Both the position numbers and the translations under genes were made by a program. A stretch of DNA of 64,000 nucleotides from Dromaius novaehollandiae (taxonomy: Eukaryota > Chordata > Aves > Casuariiformes > Dromaiidae): the NCBI RefSeq assembly GCF_036370855.1, contig NC_088130.1, positions 68,238,941-68,302,940 of the forward strand. The letters are read 5' to 3'. Shown here piece by piece: positions 26,500 to 38,665 of the stretch. The notes beneath the pieces are model-generated. The model did no database searches. It was not told the DNA's origin and saw only the letters and a program-made list of their open reading frames with translations. The stretch's first letter is position 1, and each line of letters begins with the position of its first letter.

Positions 26500-29400
26500 T
26501 ATTTTGCGGGCTAAAAGGTCGACCTTTCAAAGGGCAATTGGCGCCTGCGAGATTTGATTTAGGAGAAAGGGAAGGATTTCAATTTAATTTTCACTTCCTA
26601 TTTCGGCTGGGAGAAACCTGCAAGATTACGGACGCCAAAGATGCTTTTTTCAGGGGGGGATTGGGTTTTTTTGAGCCTTTGCGGCAGGTAAAGCAGCGTT
26701 TTAGCACCAATTAACACAGCGACTAGCTGCATGCCTGGGCACCCCTTCCCAACCTGGACCGGGGCATCGGTGGGAGCAGGGACCTCGTGCTCCAGACCGT
26801 GCTCCCCACCGCACCGGAGCGGCATGCTCATCCCTTGGGAAAACCCTGCGCTTGAAAGCCAGAAATGCACCATCGCTCCGTGTCCTTCTTACCTTTTGAC
26901 TACCTGCTGACGGCTGGCGTAGCATAAATGACCAGAGTCTTTCCCAAACCAGCCTGCACCACAGTCATCGTTGCAGGATCATCACAGAAGTTGAGAAGCT
27001 CCTGAGCTGGCGCTGGACACGGCACCACCACTTGCAGCTAGCGGTGATTTTTCCAGGGCTGGACTGATCGCATTGGGACACCCCAAGTTTGTAACCAGCC
27101 ATGGGGAATCTCCTTTCCCACCCTAGCTGCTCTCAGGATACTTGACAACTCCGGTTTTCCTCCAGCACCGTCAGATTTAGCATATGCAGCAGCACAGAAT
27201 GAATACAAGGAAGACTGAAGTCTGCCATGTAGTTTGCCAAGACAGCTGGCAAAAACTACGTACAGCTGAACATTTCATCAGGTCTGCCAAGACATATTCA
27301 TTTTGGATTAATTTTAAGACAGTTTTTAAAGTGATGATGAAGGATTATGCAGTGTGCTTCAGCGGCATTAAAAAAATCGCTCTATTTTTTAAATCTCTCA
27401 TTCAGATTGTCCCAGTTTGGCAGCTCAGTGGTGTAGTTGATTTGTGATTTGGAGGGATTCACTGATAGTGACATTTGCATTTATCTAAGTACATGGAAGT
27501 GCTGGCACAATCCGTGGGTGGTAGCAGAGCCTGCAATGTTAAAACATGGCTACTTGGAATAATTCATTTGCAGTAAGGCTATATAGACCTAACATATGAA
27601 AAGCATCCATCCAGCAAAAACATCGCATCTATGATTAAATGCTTACAGGCTTTTCATGCTGTAATCCCAGCTGGAGCCTTGCAATTCAGGGTAACTACTC
27701 TCAAAGAGCAAAGTATTTGTAACAGTGTCGCTCCGGAGCGGTCGCAAGTCTTCCCAGCCGTAGGAGCTCACCAAGGGAGCACAGCGAAGGGATGCCAAGT
27801 CCTGTAGACAGCAACACACGAAGGAGGGATGTAGCTGCTTTTGATGCCCCAGTTCATGTTATCACCATTCAGGAGTGGGTCAGCAGAGGGTTATTGCAGC
27901 ACGGCCTTCGCATCCCGTAGCACCACCCTGGTCTGCTGCTGCACGCTCCTGGAGGACCATTGCACCTGAAGGCAGAGATGGAAGTGCAGCTCTGCAGGTC
28001 CATGCCCGCAGTCAAAGGGAGATTGCAAAGCTTCTCGGAGTCGGCCTTACAGCTAAGCCCAAACTAATTGCCAGCCTCATCCGAAATAACCCAGTCAACC
28101 AACCTTGTGAAATCTGGGATGCTCTTGCCCACAGAATTTAGTCTCAAGGGATGTCAGCAATGTGCTGAGAGCCCAAGGCCACCACGGGTGCTGCTAGATG
28201 TCCAGGACACCTGGTAGGAGCCACAGCCTGAACAAACTGTTAAGAGCTCTTTGACAATAAGCTCAACCAGCTGCCCTTCAGTCAACTCTTCGTAGTCAAG
28301 ACTGAACAGTCTGCAGACTGTCCATCAACCTACCTCCTCCCCAGCTCACACAAAGCATGGCTAGAATTAGCACAAAATCCTCAGATCTAGAGGGATTTCT
28401 GGCAGAGCTGAGAACATACGCCCCTATCTAACCAATTGACTGCAACTTGCAAAAGGAGTAGATAAACATATTCCTCCCCTTTCAATGACAAATGACATTT
28501 TACTGCCAGAAATGTTAAAAATGGATCGTTTCCGTATTATGCTGCTGAAGACAATTTTACGGATTATCTGTATTGTAGTTAAAGGGAAAAGAGCACTCTT
28601 GGAGACTGAGAGCACGGGTATGCTTGATACAGCATCTGCTGCAACATTAGCCTGAGAAACCAAGATAAAAGCCTTGATGCAACCCTCAATGCTGGTGAAA
28701 GCTCCCCAAACAGAACAGCTCTAGGAAGATTAGCACCCTAATCTGGATTCGGGGAGGAGGGGAAGAGGCCACAACTGCAAAAAGGAACGTACCGAGTCAA
28801 CACTTCCGCTCTCTAAATCTGATAATTCAACGGAGGCAGTCACACGTAGCTATCAGTTGCAGGGCTGTTACCTTACGGACCAAGATGGAAATGTTAGTAG
28901 TCTATTGAAAAATCAACCCCCACTCCATCCAGCAAAACAACAACAAATCAAACACACAAAAGCATTACCGGGCTGGGACCCCAGTATTTACAGCATTATG
29001 CATTTTTGCAAGATCACTTGAGATACTCAGGTACCAGTGGTACAAATTTTTAAAGCTACTAGCTAAGGCAGCTGAGGACCTTGCTAACAGGTGAACACTG
29101 GATAGGATTTACAGTTTCAGGCAACTACAGAAGAGAAATCGTGGAAATCTCCTGGTCTTCAAGCGTATAGGAAGGGGTTTTGCCAGTGGAGATCAATCAG
29201 GAGACAGACTTCAGCACACCCAACCCTAACCTCTTCGATAGCTGAATCATACCACACAGGAAAGAATAAAACTCAACTTCTCAGCAGAAGAGCTCGTACC
29301 CAGAACTTCAGAGTTTCCAGAAGGGCAAGGGGAGGGGATGTTTGCTTCTTCCTTTCCTGTTTAACTTGTAGATCAACAATCTAGCAGACATGTTGACAAC

Positions 29401-30350
29401 AGTGTGTTTCGTTCCTGTCTAACATGCTCTTCTGTTTCAGGCTAGAAGGGTCTTATTATTTCATGTTCCCAAATCTGGAAGATTTTTGCACTGCTTTTTC
29501 TCAAGTTGAGGACACCTGACTCATCTGCAAGAAAGCAAGGGGAAAAAAAATTCTAGTTTGCAACCAACTGCCTCATTTTAATGGGAAGATGGGAGTTTCT
29601 CTCAGTTCGCGGAGCAAGGATAACCTCTCTCCTCAGGAACCAAAAGGTTTCACGTGTCCAAAAGTTGGTCTCCTCTTTATCAACAACTTACACTGTAAGT
29701 TTGGTTTCCTGCCCTTTCTCCGTTATCAAACCCACAGAAGCGACGGTCGTTTGGATTACGACAGAGCAGACCTGGCTTTTCCTCCCTACCCCAGAGCAAT
29801 GGATTTTCTTTTCTAACACGGCTCAGGTAGCCTGAACAGATGGTTTTGCAGCTCTAGGAGCAAGAATGGGGATGTTAAGGCTAAGACCTACCTATTGCAA
29901 CCGTGGAAGCTGCAGAGCGAGTTGGCAAGAGCCCTCCATTAGGTGGGAATTAGCACGATATTGCAGCATGACACATCTCTTCTTTCACCACACACGGATT
30001 TAAACAATTGCTTACTTAATAAATCAAACACGGGTTCTCTTTATTGCAAATCACTGCAAAGGTATAAAGCCTCATGCACGCTAGGTCTGACGAGCACCGA
30101 GACCGGCCGGCCAAACGTTACCACGCAGCAACTACTATGTAACACAAATACTACTACTACAGACTGTATTTACTGGTTTAAAATTTTTTTTTTATTACGC
30201 ATAATAAATCTTTCACACAAAGTAATGAAAAGGATCCCTAAGGTGATACTTTACAGATCTGAAGGAAAACAGAGTATTTGTGAACATGCCAGACTGCAGA
30301 CTTCAGGACCCTGCCAGACCTATATAACGCTCAAACTCCTGGAAGAGCCA
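26500..30350. other. Gene-free stretch downstream of DYM
   Basis: No recognisable coding, RNA or repeat features. ORFs such as 26598-26873, 27184-27447 and 29581-29835 have no domains. Confidence 0.5.
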
Positions 30351-30359
30351 ATCAGACCA

Positions 30360-30560
30360 GCACGGCTTTCCGCATAAATCTTGGTCTGGCTCTGCCGCTG
30401 CAACTTTGGCTTGCGACTCCAGCTGTTCCACACCAGCCGGGCTCCGTATGCATTGCATATTAATGAAACGCACAGGGAAATTATGCGATTGCAACAAACC
30501 TGTTCCTTCTGCACTTCAATGTCATCGGAATGAGAGGACAGCCAGAAATAATTCACTGGG
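30360..30560. promoter_or_regulatory. Possible conserved non-coding element near DYM 3' end
   Basis: Contains ATGCATTGCATATTAATGA (POU/octamer and homeodomain-like) followed by TTATGCGATTGCAAC (C/EBP-like), a motif mix typical of developmental enhancers. Conservation cannot be checked here. Confidence 0.2.
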
Positions 30561-30889
30561 CGACTCCTGCATTGATCCAGCCGCCGGTTTGACCTATCCT
30601 ATCGGATTGCTGCTTCACATGCCCTTTTCTTTAAAAAAAGCCCTTTCGAAGAAAGTCGGGTTCGCTCCAGTTTGGCACCCTGATGCTAAGCATCCGCTCC
30701 GTGCGAGCCCTCTTTGCAAAGCGCTCCGCTTCTGAGGCCCGCGGGGTGGAGGGTGCTCGTCACGGGGCATCCTCGCGCACCCATGGGTGGCAAAGCCCAG
30801 GGAAAACGGAGCCGTCCCAGGAGCCTCGGGCTCCGCGGTACGAAAGTGCATCTTCGGACTGACCTTTCCAAAGGCTGCGCGGCTCTGCT

Positions 30890-32631
30890 GACTCACAAAC
30901 GCTCTTAGTCTTTTATTAAAAGAGAAAATTACAAATCACTGCAGTAACCAAGAAGAGTCATTCCCCCTTTGACGTTTGCTCGGAGCCAAAAAAAAAAAAA
31001 ATCCTAAACATAGCACAAACATATGTGCAGCTCAGGCATGGTTCAATCATTTCTCGTGTTTTACAAGAAAAAACTGCAGCTCCGATCTTACTATTGCCAC
31101 TTTTAAAAAGCTTGTGCCATGTTAAAGTCCTAAACGCGCCTGTGCTGCACATGTCTCTTTGCAATTATATTTAAATAAATATGGGAAGCTTTTTTTTTTT
31201 TTTTTTTAAGCTAGCATTTCCATGGACTTCCACCTTTAAATTAGCAGATAAAAGTTCAAATCTAGCATATCCTTCAGGGAAAAAGAGTGCAAATAATTCT
31301 ATTTAAAGTCACTCAGAGGACGGCTTGAAAGCAAGTGCACCCTCTTCTTCAGCTCAGTAAGCAGGACGTGCCGGGGCAGGCAGCGAACAGGGGGGGTTTG
31401 CCATATATATTTAGGAACTGACTCCCTGATCTTTATGTATTGGCATGCAATGCACTGGGGACAGTCCTCCACACAGCAGCACTGGGCTTACAACAGTGTC
31501 TGCATCCACGTGCAAGCGAGCACTGCCAGGAGCCTCCCCAGAGACAAAAAAAAATTGCTATTTTGAAAAATGAGATGTTCTTTCAAAATCAGGTCAGTCC
31601 GTTTCTTTTGTTCTTCCAACTGCAGAGCCAGTTTTTGGATTATTTGCATTAAGCCAGGTATATCAGGAAAGGACACTTCCAAAAACAAGAAAAAGTTTTC
31701 TACATTCAGCTAAATTTATACTTCTGCCATAAACCCTGCAATAGCAAACAGGGGATTTTCAACACAGAATTTTACCAGGGGATCCCCGCTACACACTGCC
31801 ACCACTACACACATTTTTACAGGACATTGGTCTATTTTACAATCTTATAACTATTTTCTTTGGACATTTGTTCACACATTCAATTTCCAGAAGTAGAGCA
31901 AAGCAAGTCTCTCTGCAGGCTGGCGTTTCTAGTTCTCTAAAGAGTATTTGCCAAACAGAAAAAGACTTGCTACTGAAAACCCTCCCACCAACTTTGTGAC
32001 ACCAAAATCGGGTGTTTCGAGTGGGTCTGTAGAGCTAATTTGATTAACACGCTGCTTGCTAGCTCACTTGCCTGACAAGGGAGACACCAATTTAGAGCCG
32101 CAGCCGGGACAGTGCCGTCAAAATAAAGGGCGGTGAGGGAAAGCGCGGTGCCGGGGCAGGAGCAACCCGCCGCAGAACCCAGCAGACCACAGAGAGCTTG
32201 ACCCAAAGAAGCTGCCTCGCTTTAGACAAAGGAAAATACAAACGCGACTTCCAAATCACAGCCCCCCCGTCTCCTTCCTCATTTACCCCGGTGAAGTTAA
32301 AGGAACAATCAGTTTTGTGGTCGGTAGTAACATCACACCCCATGTGTAAGGCCTCATTTTCATCAAACAAGCGCTAGGTTACAGGACTGTAAGTACAAGG
32401 TGGCCTACAAGGCGCCAGGTCCTCGCACCGCACGCATTGGCCAGCGTGTCCGCGGCGATCTGCTGCCGAGACGCCGAGGTTGGGCTGTACACGAGGGGCG
32501 AGCTTGGCTCCCTGTAAGCTGTGGGGTCGGAGGGGGCACGCTGGAAGGGGCCGGGTATTAACACGCAGTGCCGAGGTGGACTTTCCGTAGCAAGACAGAG
32601 TCGAGCTGGCGTGGCTGCGGCACCCGCTCCT
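30890..32631 (-). other. DYM: Probable DYM 3' UTR
   Basis: This is the non-coding stretch between the DYM stop codon and the first clear minus-strand AATAAA (plus-strand TTTATT at 30912-30917). I saw no earlier canonical signal on the minus strand. The length would be about 1.74 kb. The part next to the stop (32400-32631) is GC-rich and CpG-bearing; the distal part is AT-rich and includes an 18-nt A tract (plus-strand T run 31190-31207). The extent is inferred; a variant signal could end the transcript earlier. Confidence 0.5.
30912..30917 (-). terminator. DYM: Candidate DYM polyadenylation signal AATAAA
   Basis: The minus strand reads TTTAATAAAAGAC here. It is the first canonical hexamer downstream of the DYM stop, so cleavage would fall near 30890. 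The downstream GU-rich element is not obvious, which limits confidence. Confidence 0.45.
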
Positions 32632-32781
32632 TCAGCCCGAGTCCATGGTGAAGAGCTGGATGTCGCGCGGGTTCCAGTACAGGGCCACCGCCGAATTGTA
32701 AACCAAGGACCAAACGTAGGGGATGAAGAACTCCTCCGGCTGCTCCTCCTCCACGTACTTGAACTTCAGCTCAGGGAATTT
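32632..32781 (-). CDS. DYM: DYM (dymeclin), last coding exon (partial CDS)
   Basis: This is the C-terminal 49 codons plus a TGA stop (32632-32634) of dymeclin, a Golgi-associated protein of the Dymeclin/Hid1 family needed for secretory traffic and cartilage development; loss in humans causes Dyggve-Melchior-Clausen dysplasia. The exon reads [14 protein letters not shown] at its start, [14 protein letters not shown] in the middle and [14 protein letters not shown] at the end. This matches remembered human dymeclin except for a few changes (VALYWNPR for VGLYWNPQ, final G for D). The related protein HID1 ends with a similar W-x(n)-Y-W-x-D/R-D-x-x-LF pattern. The acceptor is TTGTTGCAG (minus strand) just above 32781, phase 0, and joins directly to the exon at 60592-60705. 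GC is high, as is common in bird terminal exons. Identification is from memory of the family; no search was run. Confidence 0.96.
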   Translation of the reverse strand, partial: KFPELKFKYVEEEQPEEFFIPYVWSLVYNSAVALYWNPRDIQLFTMDSG

Positions 32782-34079
32782 CTGCAACAAGAAACAAAAG
32801 CCCATTGAGGGAAGGTTTGCAAACACGCAGCCCACACAGACACTGAAGAAAGAGATCTGGTGAGGGGGGGAAAAAAAAAGAAAAGAAAAGGAACTGAACT
32901 ATTAGAGTTGAAGGAAAACATTTACCACAAAGGATAAAGAGATTATTTATAATTCTGCCTTTGAGCTGAATGCTACATTGGCACATTGCATTTCGCCCTT
33001 TAGCTGCTGGTCACACTTCTTACCATCTGGGTCGTACTCAATCTGTCTATTAATAAAGACTAAAACTGTGAATCCTTTACATAATACAAAGGTCTTAAGG
33101 AAAACCTATTTACAGCAGCCCCACAACGGTCTTCTCGCCCGTGCGTGTACAGACCTGCTTAGTTCAGTCTTCTCTAAAAAGGATTCTGCTATTAATTGTA
33201 CTGAGCTCCTCAGGAGGAGACTCCTTCGGGAAGGTCCTAAACACAGATGCAGTTTGTGATGCGTTTTCAGGAACACACAACATTATGTCAAACCGAGTTT
33301 CTTCTCCTAATTCTCACAGACTTTCTCAATATAGAAGTTTCCAGGACAGAAATGCTCTTTTCCCAGGAAGCACCGTGGGAGGAAGGAAGCGTGGCTAGAC
33401 TCCGTGGGTGGGTTCTTGGAGTCCTAAATGCTATTTCCAGTTTTGCTTACAGGTTCCTCCGTAGTCTGGGGTAAGTCATCACTCGCTGTGCCCGGGCTCT
33501 CCCGCTGCTGAGGAGCGAGCAGAACGACAGCAGAACGACTCTAACGGCACTACTACGGCAATTAGACCACGTGGAAAGTCGTGCCAGCTCCAAAACTGAG
33601 CTGTGTTACGCATCTATGCCGCCTCTCCACCTCAGCTTCTCAGCTGTAGCCACAATACCTGCACACAGGCCTTACTGGCATCCATACAGATACCTCTCCC
33701 TGCCAGAAATTACAGGCTAGACAATATCATTTCCACAAAGGCCGCTGTTTTTTTTTCCAGGGCCGGCTTTGAGCATCGGACTTGCAGAATTAACACGCCT
33801 CAGCTGCGCCATCCCGGGCGGTCCCAACGGGACAGGCACGCTGCACCCTCAACTCTCCAACCTCTCCTTTCTTCCCTCCCACAGCGGTGCGTACACCAAG
33901 GCCGCTTGCTGCACCACCACCGCGTTCACGTATGTGTTTCGGGGCAGAGCTGAGCCTATTTTTATACCGTGCCGTTCAATCATATTGTCTGCTTCTAAAT
34001 GTTGCCTGTGTCAAGAGCTTGGCAGTGTCTCAGAGAAAAGCCGCATTACAGTGATCACTGGGGTAAGATAAAACATGGC

Positions 34080-35760
34080 CCATTTCATTATTTATAAGGC
34101 TGTGGCTAAGACTAAGAATAAACTTGATGGTGTGACATGATCAGAACAAGCACGGCAATGGCTGGGAAGCCTCTTTGCCCATTAATAATGAAGGGATACC
34201 CTATCATCTTTCCTGAGCTCTCAGTGTACTGTTTCCCTGCGCTGGGGGTCAAGACTCTTCTGGCTGGAGCACTCTCCTTTGAAGGGACATTTCTTGACCA
34301 CTTGGCTTTCAGGGTTATTCATTTAACTTTTACCCACCCAGTCTATTTGTATTCTCGGGAGTCCCAAAACATGGAAAGTATTCCACTCTTTCCTCATACA
34401 CTGCTGCTGTTATTAGAGCAGTTTGGTGCAAACACGAAGCATCTACAATTACATCAAGCTACAAAGCTTCCACCTGCATTACGCTTTATGAGGAACATGT
34501 CTCAGTGGGCAGCTTCTTCAGCTTCACTTGGAACTGCAGTCCTGGCTTACAGTGTCCCTTCTCCTGTGTCCATAAGGATGCTGGTGGCACCTTACAGAGT
34601 GCTCCAACCAACAGCATGGAGTACTGGTGGCTCGGTCTATGTTGGGGCCAGGCCATTCACCCCAGCTCTAGTTAGTCTGACACCAATACTAGCACAGGAA
34701 GGACCATTTTGGGCCATTACTGCACTTGACTTCAGAAGCTGTGGGGAGCTAATCCTTATAACAACTCGGGGAGGGAGGAAGGGCAGTCTCATTTCCAGTG
34801 TTATCATCTCTGTTAAGGAACTGATGCAGTAGGATATGATTAAGGCACTTACGCATCCAGCTCCTGTTGAGTTCAAAGCCCACAACCTCAAAGGTACATC
34901 AGCAAGTTTCATTTCCTCAGTGTCACACGAAGTTTGTGGCACAGAAGTTCTCCCATGACCCTTCTGTGTCCCCAAACCTTTCTCCTCTATAACCTCTCTC
35001 CCCCAGGCTGTTCTGACCATCCCATTTAACCTTCAACATGGTTTTGTTTCCTCAGGCTTAGTTCACCCCAAACTCACCCCAATCCTAATTTCCTATCTCC
35101 TAGTCTACCCCCTTCCCCAGCTCCATCCCTGTATCTCCATGGTCTCTCTTTATCACATCTTCTATTTCACACTCACCCACATTTTCTTTTTGTCATCCCC
35201 TATATGCAAAATTCTTCCCAGTTCCTCCCCTCCCATTTTGCCTTTCTTTTCTCAGTGTTAAACACCCTCTCTTTTACATACTGTGTCCCCAACCCTCTTG
35301 CCCTTGCTCGCCCCGTGCTGGGTTTGTTCTCACGTCATCCTCCCGGGGAAACCACCTTGAAAATCCCTACAGATATTTTGCCACTTACTTCAACTCTCCT
35401 CATCATCTCATCTTGAGGTTCCTGCTAGGACTCTTCTGACTACTGGCACCTCACATTTCTCTAGAAACCCTGCTGTGCTGTGTCACCATTAGTGTCATCT
35501 TTCTTCCCAGAACGGCATGGCTTCTCAGCCTTGTAAGATCCTCCTCTTTACTAATATCCTCCGTTCCTTTTCCTCTTGGCTTCCCAATCCTCAAGCCCAT
35601 CCTGCCTTAGCCCCCTGCCACCCCAGCCCTCCTCTCAGGCCACCGGGATTCCTTTGGCAAGTTCAGCCTCACCCCAATCAAGACCTCCTGTAGATTTTTT
35701 TTTTTAACTGATATCCTACCTCGCTTATCAACAATGTAATCTTTCCCACTTCCCTCCTAA
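34080..35760. other. Unassigned low-CpG block with strongly pyrimidine-rich right half
   Basis: Composition changes here relative to the surrounding intron. The left part (34137-34832, plus strand) is open for 231 codons with no recognisable domain. The right part (about 35030-35700) is long C/T-rich DNA with CCCC/TCC runs and few purines on the plus strand, ending near a T run at 35695-35707. CpG is sparse. This looks like an old interspersed element or a strand-asymmetric tract; I could not match it to CR1, an LTR or a DNA transposon. Confidence 0.3.
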
Positions 35761-36589
35761 ATGCTTCCTGACTTGTGGTCAGTGTAGACAGGAACGTGTT
35801 CAGCTCAGCGATGCATCAGCAGAATGAATGGTTAAACCTCATGATTAAACCACTGCAACATTTCCTAGCAGAGAAAAGCCCTTACACAGCTGTCACTCTT
35901 CACCCCAAAGGTGGCTGCACGCCAGTACTGCAGCACGAAGTAGTCCTTCTCGGACAGAAGGGAAAAAAGCTATTAAAGATGCTAATTTCAGAGGAATTCG
36001 ACACAGATAACTTTTTTTCACCTTCACAGCCACAGATTATTACTACAGGTTTTGCAAACACTCACGGTACTAGTCCGGGACCATTTTGGACTCTTATGCA
36101 GCTTAATAAATGTCATCTTTAGCTTTAAAACAGTAAGTAAAACTGCTATATTAGAAATTACAGTAGCTGCACCTGAGGCACTCAGCTCTTACTGTGCCAT
36201 CCTCTCTCTGCTAGAAGGGCTGCATAAAATAAACTAGATAGCTTTAGTATTTTCAAGCAATAACTGTCATGTATTGATTGTATTATTATGCCTTTCTTCA
36301 GACTGATTGGTATTGCCATCTACTGTGATCATACTGTAGTAATTTAGTAATCAACTTCCGATTAAAGACCGTAACTCACGGCAGTCACCTTGGACTCTGT
36401 CACACTCATGTCCTGAATGTTCTGCAGGCTGGAAACGTACATACGGCTAACGAGATTTTAAGGAGAGGGAGAATATTTTGTGTCAGTGACTATATACATT
36501 GCCATTGCATACACCCAATTTCAAGCATATCTTTATAAAAAGAAGATAAACGATGACAGAGATGATCAGTGTTTTGCTGTCCACCTGGA

Positions 36590-36760
36590 CACTGGACACA
36601 GGATAGCTCCATGTGTTGCTAGTGAGACACAGAGCTTTTGACTTGCAGGTCAGTAATTCAAACCCAGCTTCGTTAGGTCACTGCAATGATCCATGGCTGC
36701 GTGGTGGCCTATGCCAAACCAGCTAGTTTGTTCATTGAAAACAAAACCTGTTAACATTAA
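36590..36760 (+). mobile_element. Relic of a tRNA-derived SINE
   Basis: The plus strand carries a degenerate RNA polymerase III box A (TAGCTCCATGTG, 36604-36615) and, about 45 nt on, a box B-like TAATTCAAACC (36654-36664). Between them is GAGCTTTTGACTTGCAGGTC, which resembles a tRNA anticodon arm. The acceptor stems do not pair and box B is followed by unrelated sequence, so this is not a functional tRNA. The right boundary is uncertain. It fits an old tRNA-core SINE of amniotes, family not assigned. Confidence 0.45.
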
Positions 36761-38057
36761 AACCATCACATTCAAACCACCTCAAAATCTTTCTGACTTA
36801 CCAGACTGACTTGAAAACATTTTCGACCAGCAAGCATTAAACACCATGTGAAAAGACTGATCAATGACATAAAGCTTTAAGATTTTTGACAGATGGCAGG
36901 TCAAGGAAAGTTTAAATACAGCTCTGTGCCATTTATCTTTTGCGTGTACTGTTTCCAAATGAATGAACTGAAGCCTTTGCCTGTGCCACAGACATGCAGA
37001 AGATGACACTACATGAATGTTTCAGCAGAGCTGTGAAACCACCAGGTCACAGGACTCTTAGAGCACTCCTGGAAAATCCAGAGGACAGCACTGGTGAAGT
37101 TTTCTTTCACTGAATACCACAGCTAACAAAATTCCCACAATTGCAAGTCAAAGCAGCAATAAATGAGTCCAGCGGAGCCATTATTTGCATTTCGACTTGG
37201 TCATTACCAGAGCAGAGATAATTCCAGCTAGTTTTAAGCAAACCTACCTGAGACATTTGTTTGCTTTAAATTTCAGAGCCCGAGGTAACACTGGGATTGA
37301 ACGGCACACTTTAAATAGACAACACTTATCAGCTCTGGTGAATCAACCTACCGCAGCAACCTATCTTGTTTTCTTCCGCCAGACAAAGCAGAAGTCAGAT
37401 TTAGTGGTTGGGACAGGGGTATAAAACTAGACAGACCAAAACCTTTGCAGACTGTCTGAGCTGTCAATCATATGATTCGATGAAAAACCGCAGGAAGTCC
37501 GATGAACAGATGTAGAACTGAACTGTAATAACTCTGCCACCACAAAAGTTCAACAACATCTCTTTTTTTTGTGCAGTTAACGATTAGGAAGATAGCATCA
37601 CGACCAGCCAGCAGCACCTGGCACAACTCCAGGCAGCCCGGTGGCATTGAAGCTAGACTGCTTTGGCCATACATTGAAAAAAAAATTCCCCTTCCCTTCA
37701 CAAATTAAACATCGGAGCTGCCGGGAGGCTGCAATGTCCTGTCGGTGGAAGGTCTCCAGTCCATGATAACACATAAGCAATGGACATGGAGCTGCTTTAA
37801 GAGACATGGAGTTCACCTATGTCTTTGCTTTTCAGTGATCTAGATATTTTACTGGATGGAAGCCGGCCTAATCAAAGAAACACAACTGTGAAAAAGAACG
37901 AAATCAAAGGATTGGATTAACATAAAACTGGAGAATCCTCTTTTCCTCAAGTACTCTGTAAGAAACTCTTGTTTCTGAAAAGCAAGCCAAGGTAAGGCAG
38001 TATTTTCAAAAGCATACGAATGGTTGAGGAGAAAAGCACCACTTCCAAAAGTCTTAC

Positions 38058-38114
38058 ATATTTCAGGGTCAAATTCTCATCGACTTGCCATGAATTGGAA
38101 GCTTCAAAGTCTTC
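38058..38114 (-). other. Candidate in-frame cassette exon in DYM last intron (57 nt)
   Basis: The minus strand shows acceptor AAATCACATTTTCAG, 57 stop-free nt and donor TAT|GTAAGA. In the phase of the DYM exons it encodes 19 residues beginning EDFEASNSWQ and ending ENLTLKY; the other two frames contain stops. Length divisible by three and strong sites make it a plausible cassette, but no homologue is known to me. Confidence 0.2.
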
Positions 38115-38649
38115 CTGAAAATGTGATTTGCGTGCATTTGAAAATCTTACCATAAGGCTTCTTGGGTACCCTAATGACATGCTGGCAAATTATACGTTTC
38201 ATAAAGCCAAAGCTAAATAGTAGCAGTGCCTAGGGAGCATCTGCAGGATTGGACCTCATTAGGAGTACACATAAACTGGCCAAAAAAACCCCATCAACAC
38301 AAAGAAGAAAAAACCCAAACAGGGCTCGGATTCAGCACAATAACAAGTCTTTGGTATAGGTGCCCTAATGAGTTTTTATCCCAGAGTTGGTAATTATGGC
38401 ACAGCAAGGCTTAGCTCTGGAGCCTGCCGCACACTGAATATACCAACCCCTAAGGAGACGGGCAGAGAATGAACATCTACATTTGTCTGCAAAATCCACA
38501 GTGCCACTTTCAGATCTTGCACCCCAAATCCTAATCTGCACCAGATTAATGGCCACCAGTCTTGAAAACAATTCAGCCTCATACTTTGTACCTTGTTCCT
38601 GATATACACCCATACATATGGAAACATTTATATATATATGTCCATATAC

Positions 38650-38665
38650 GTGTGTGTGTGTGTGT
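38650..38665. repeat. (GT)n short microsatellite
   Basis: Eight GT units (38650-38665), preceded by an AT stretch at 38627-38640. Confidence 0.9.

Noticed and set aside
34137..34832. 231-codon plus-strand ORF considered as retroviral env or transposase
   Set aside because: No transmembrane/fusion layout, catalytic motif or flanking LTR seen.
36380..36446. Splice-flanked open segment on the minus strand (RMYVSSLQNIQDMSVTESK..), first taken as the DYM exon before the last one
   Set aside because: Once DYM was recognised, the exons at 60592-60705 and 32632-32781 were seen to join directly. This 67-nt segment would shift the frame and truncate the conserved tail.
36601..36680. Functional tRNA gene
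   Set aside because: Acceptor stems do not pair and both internal boxes are degenerate; better explained as a SINE relic.
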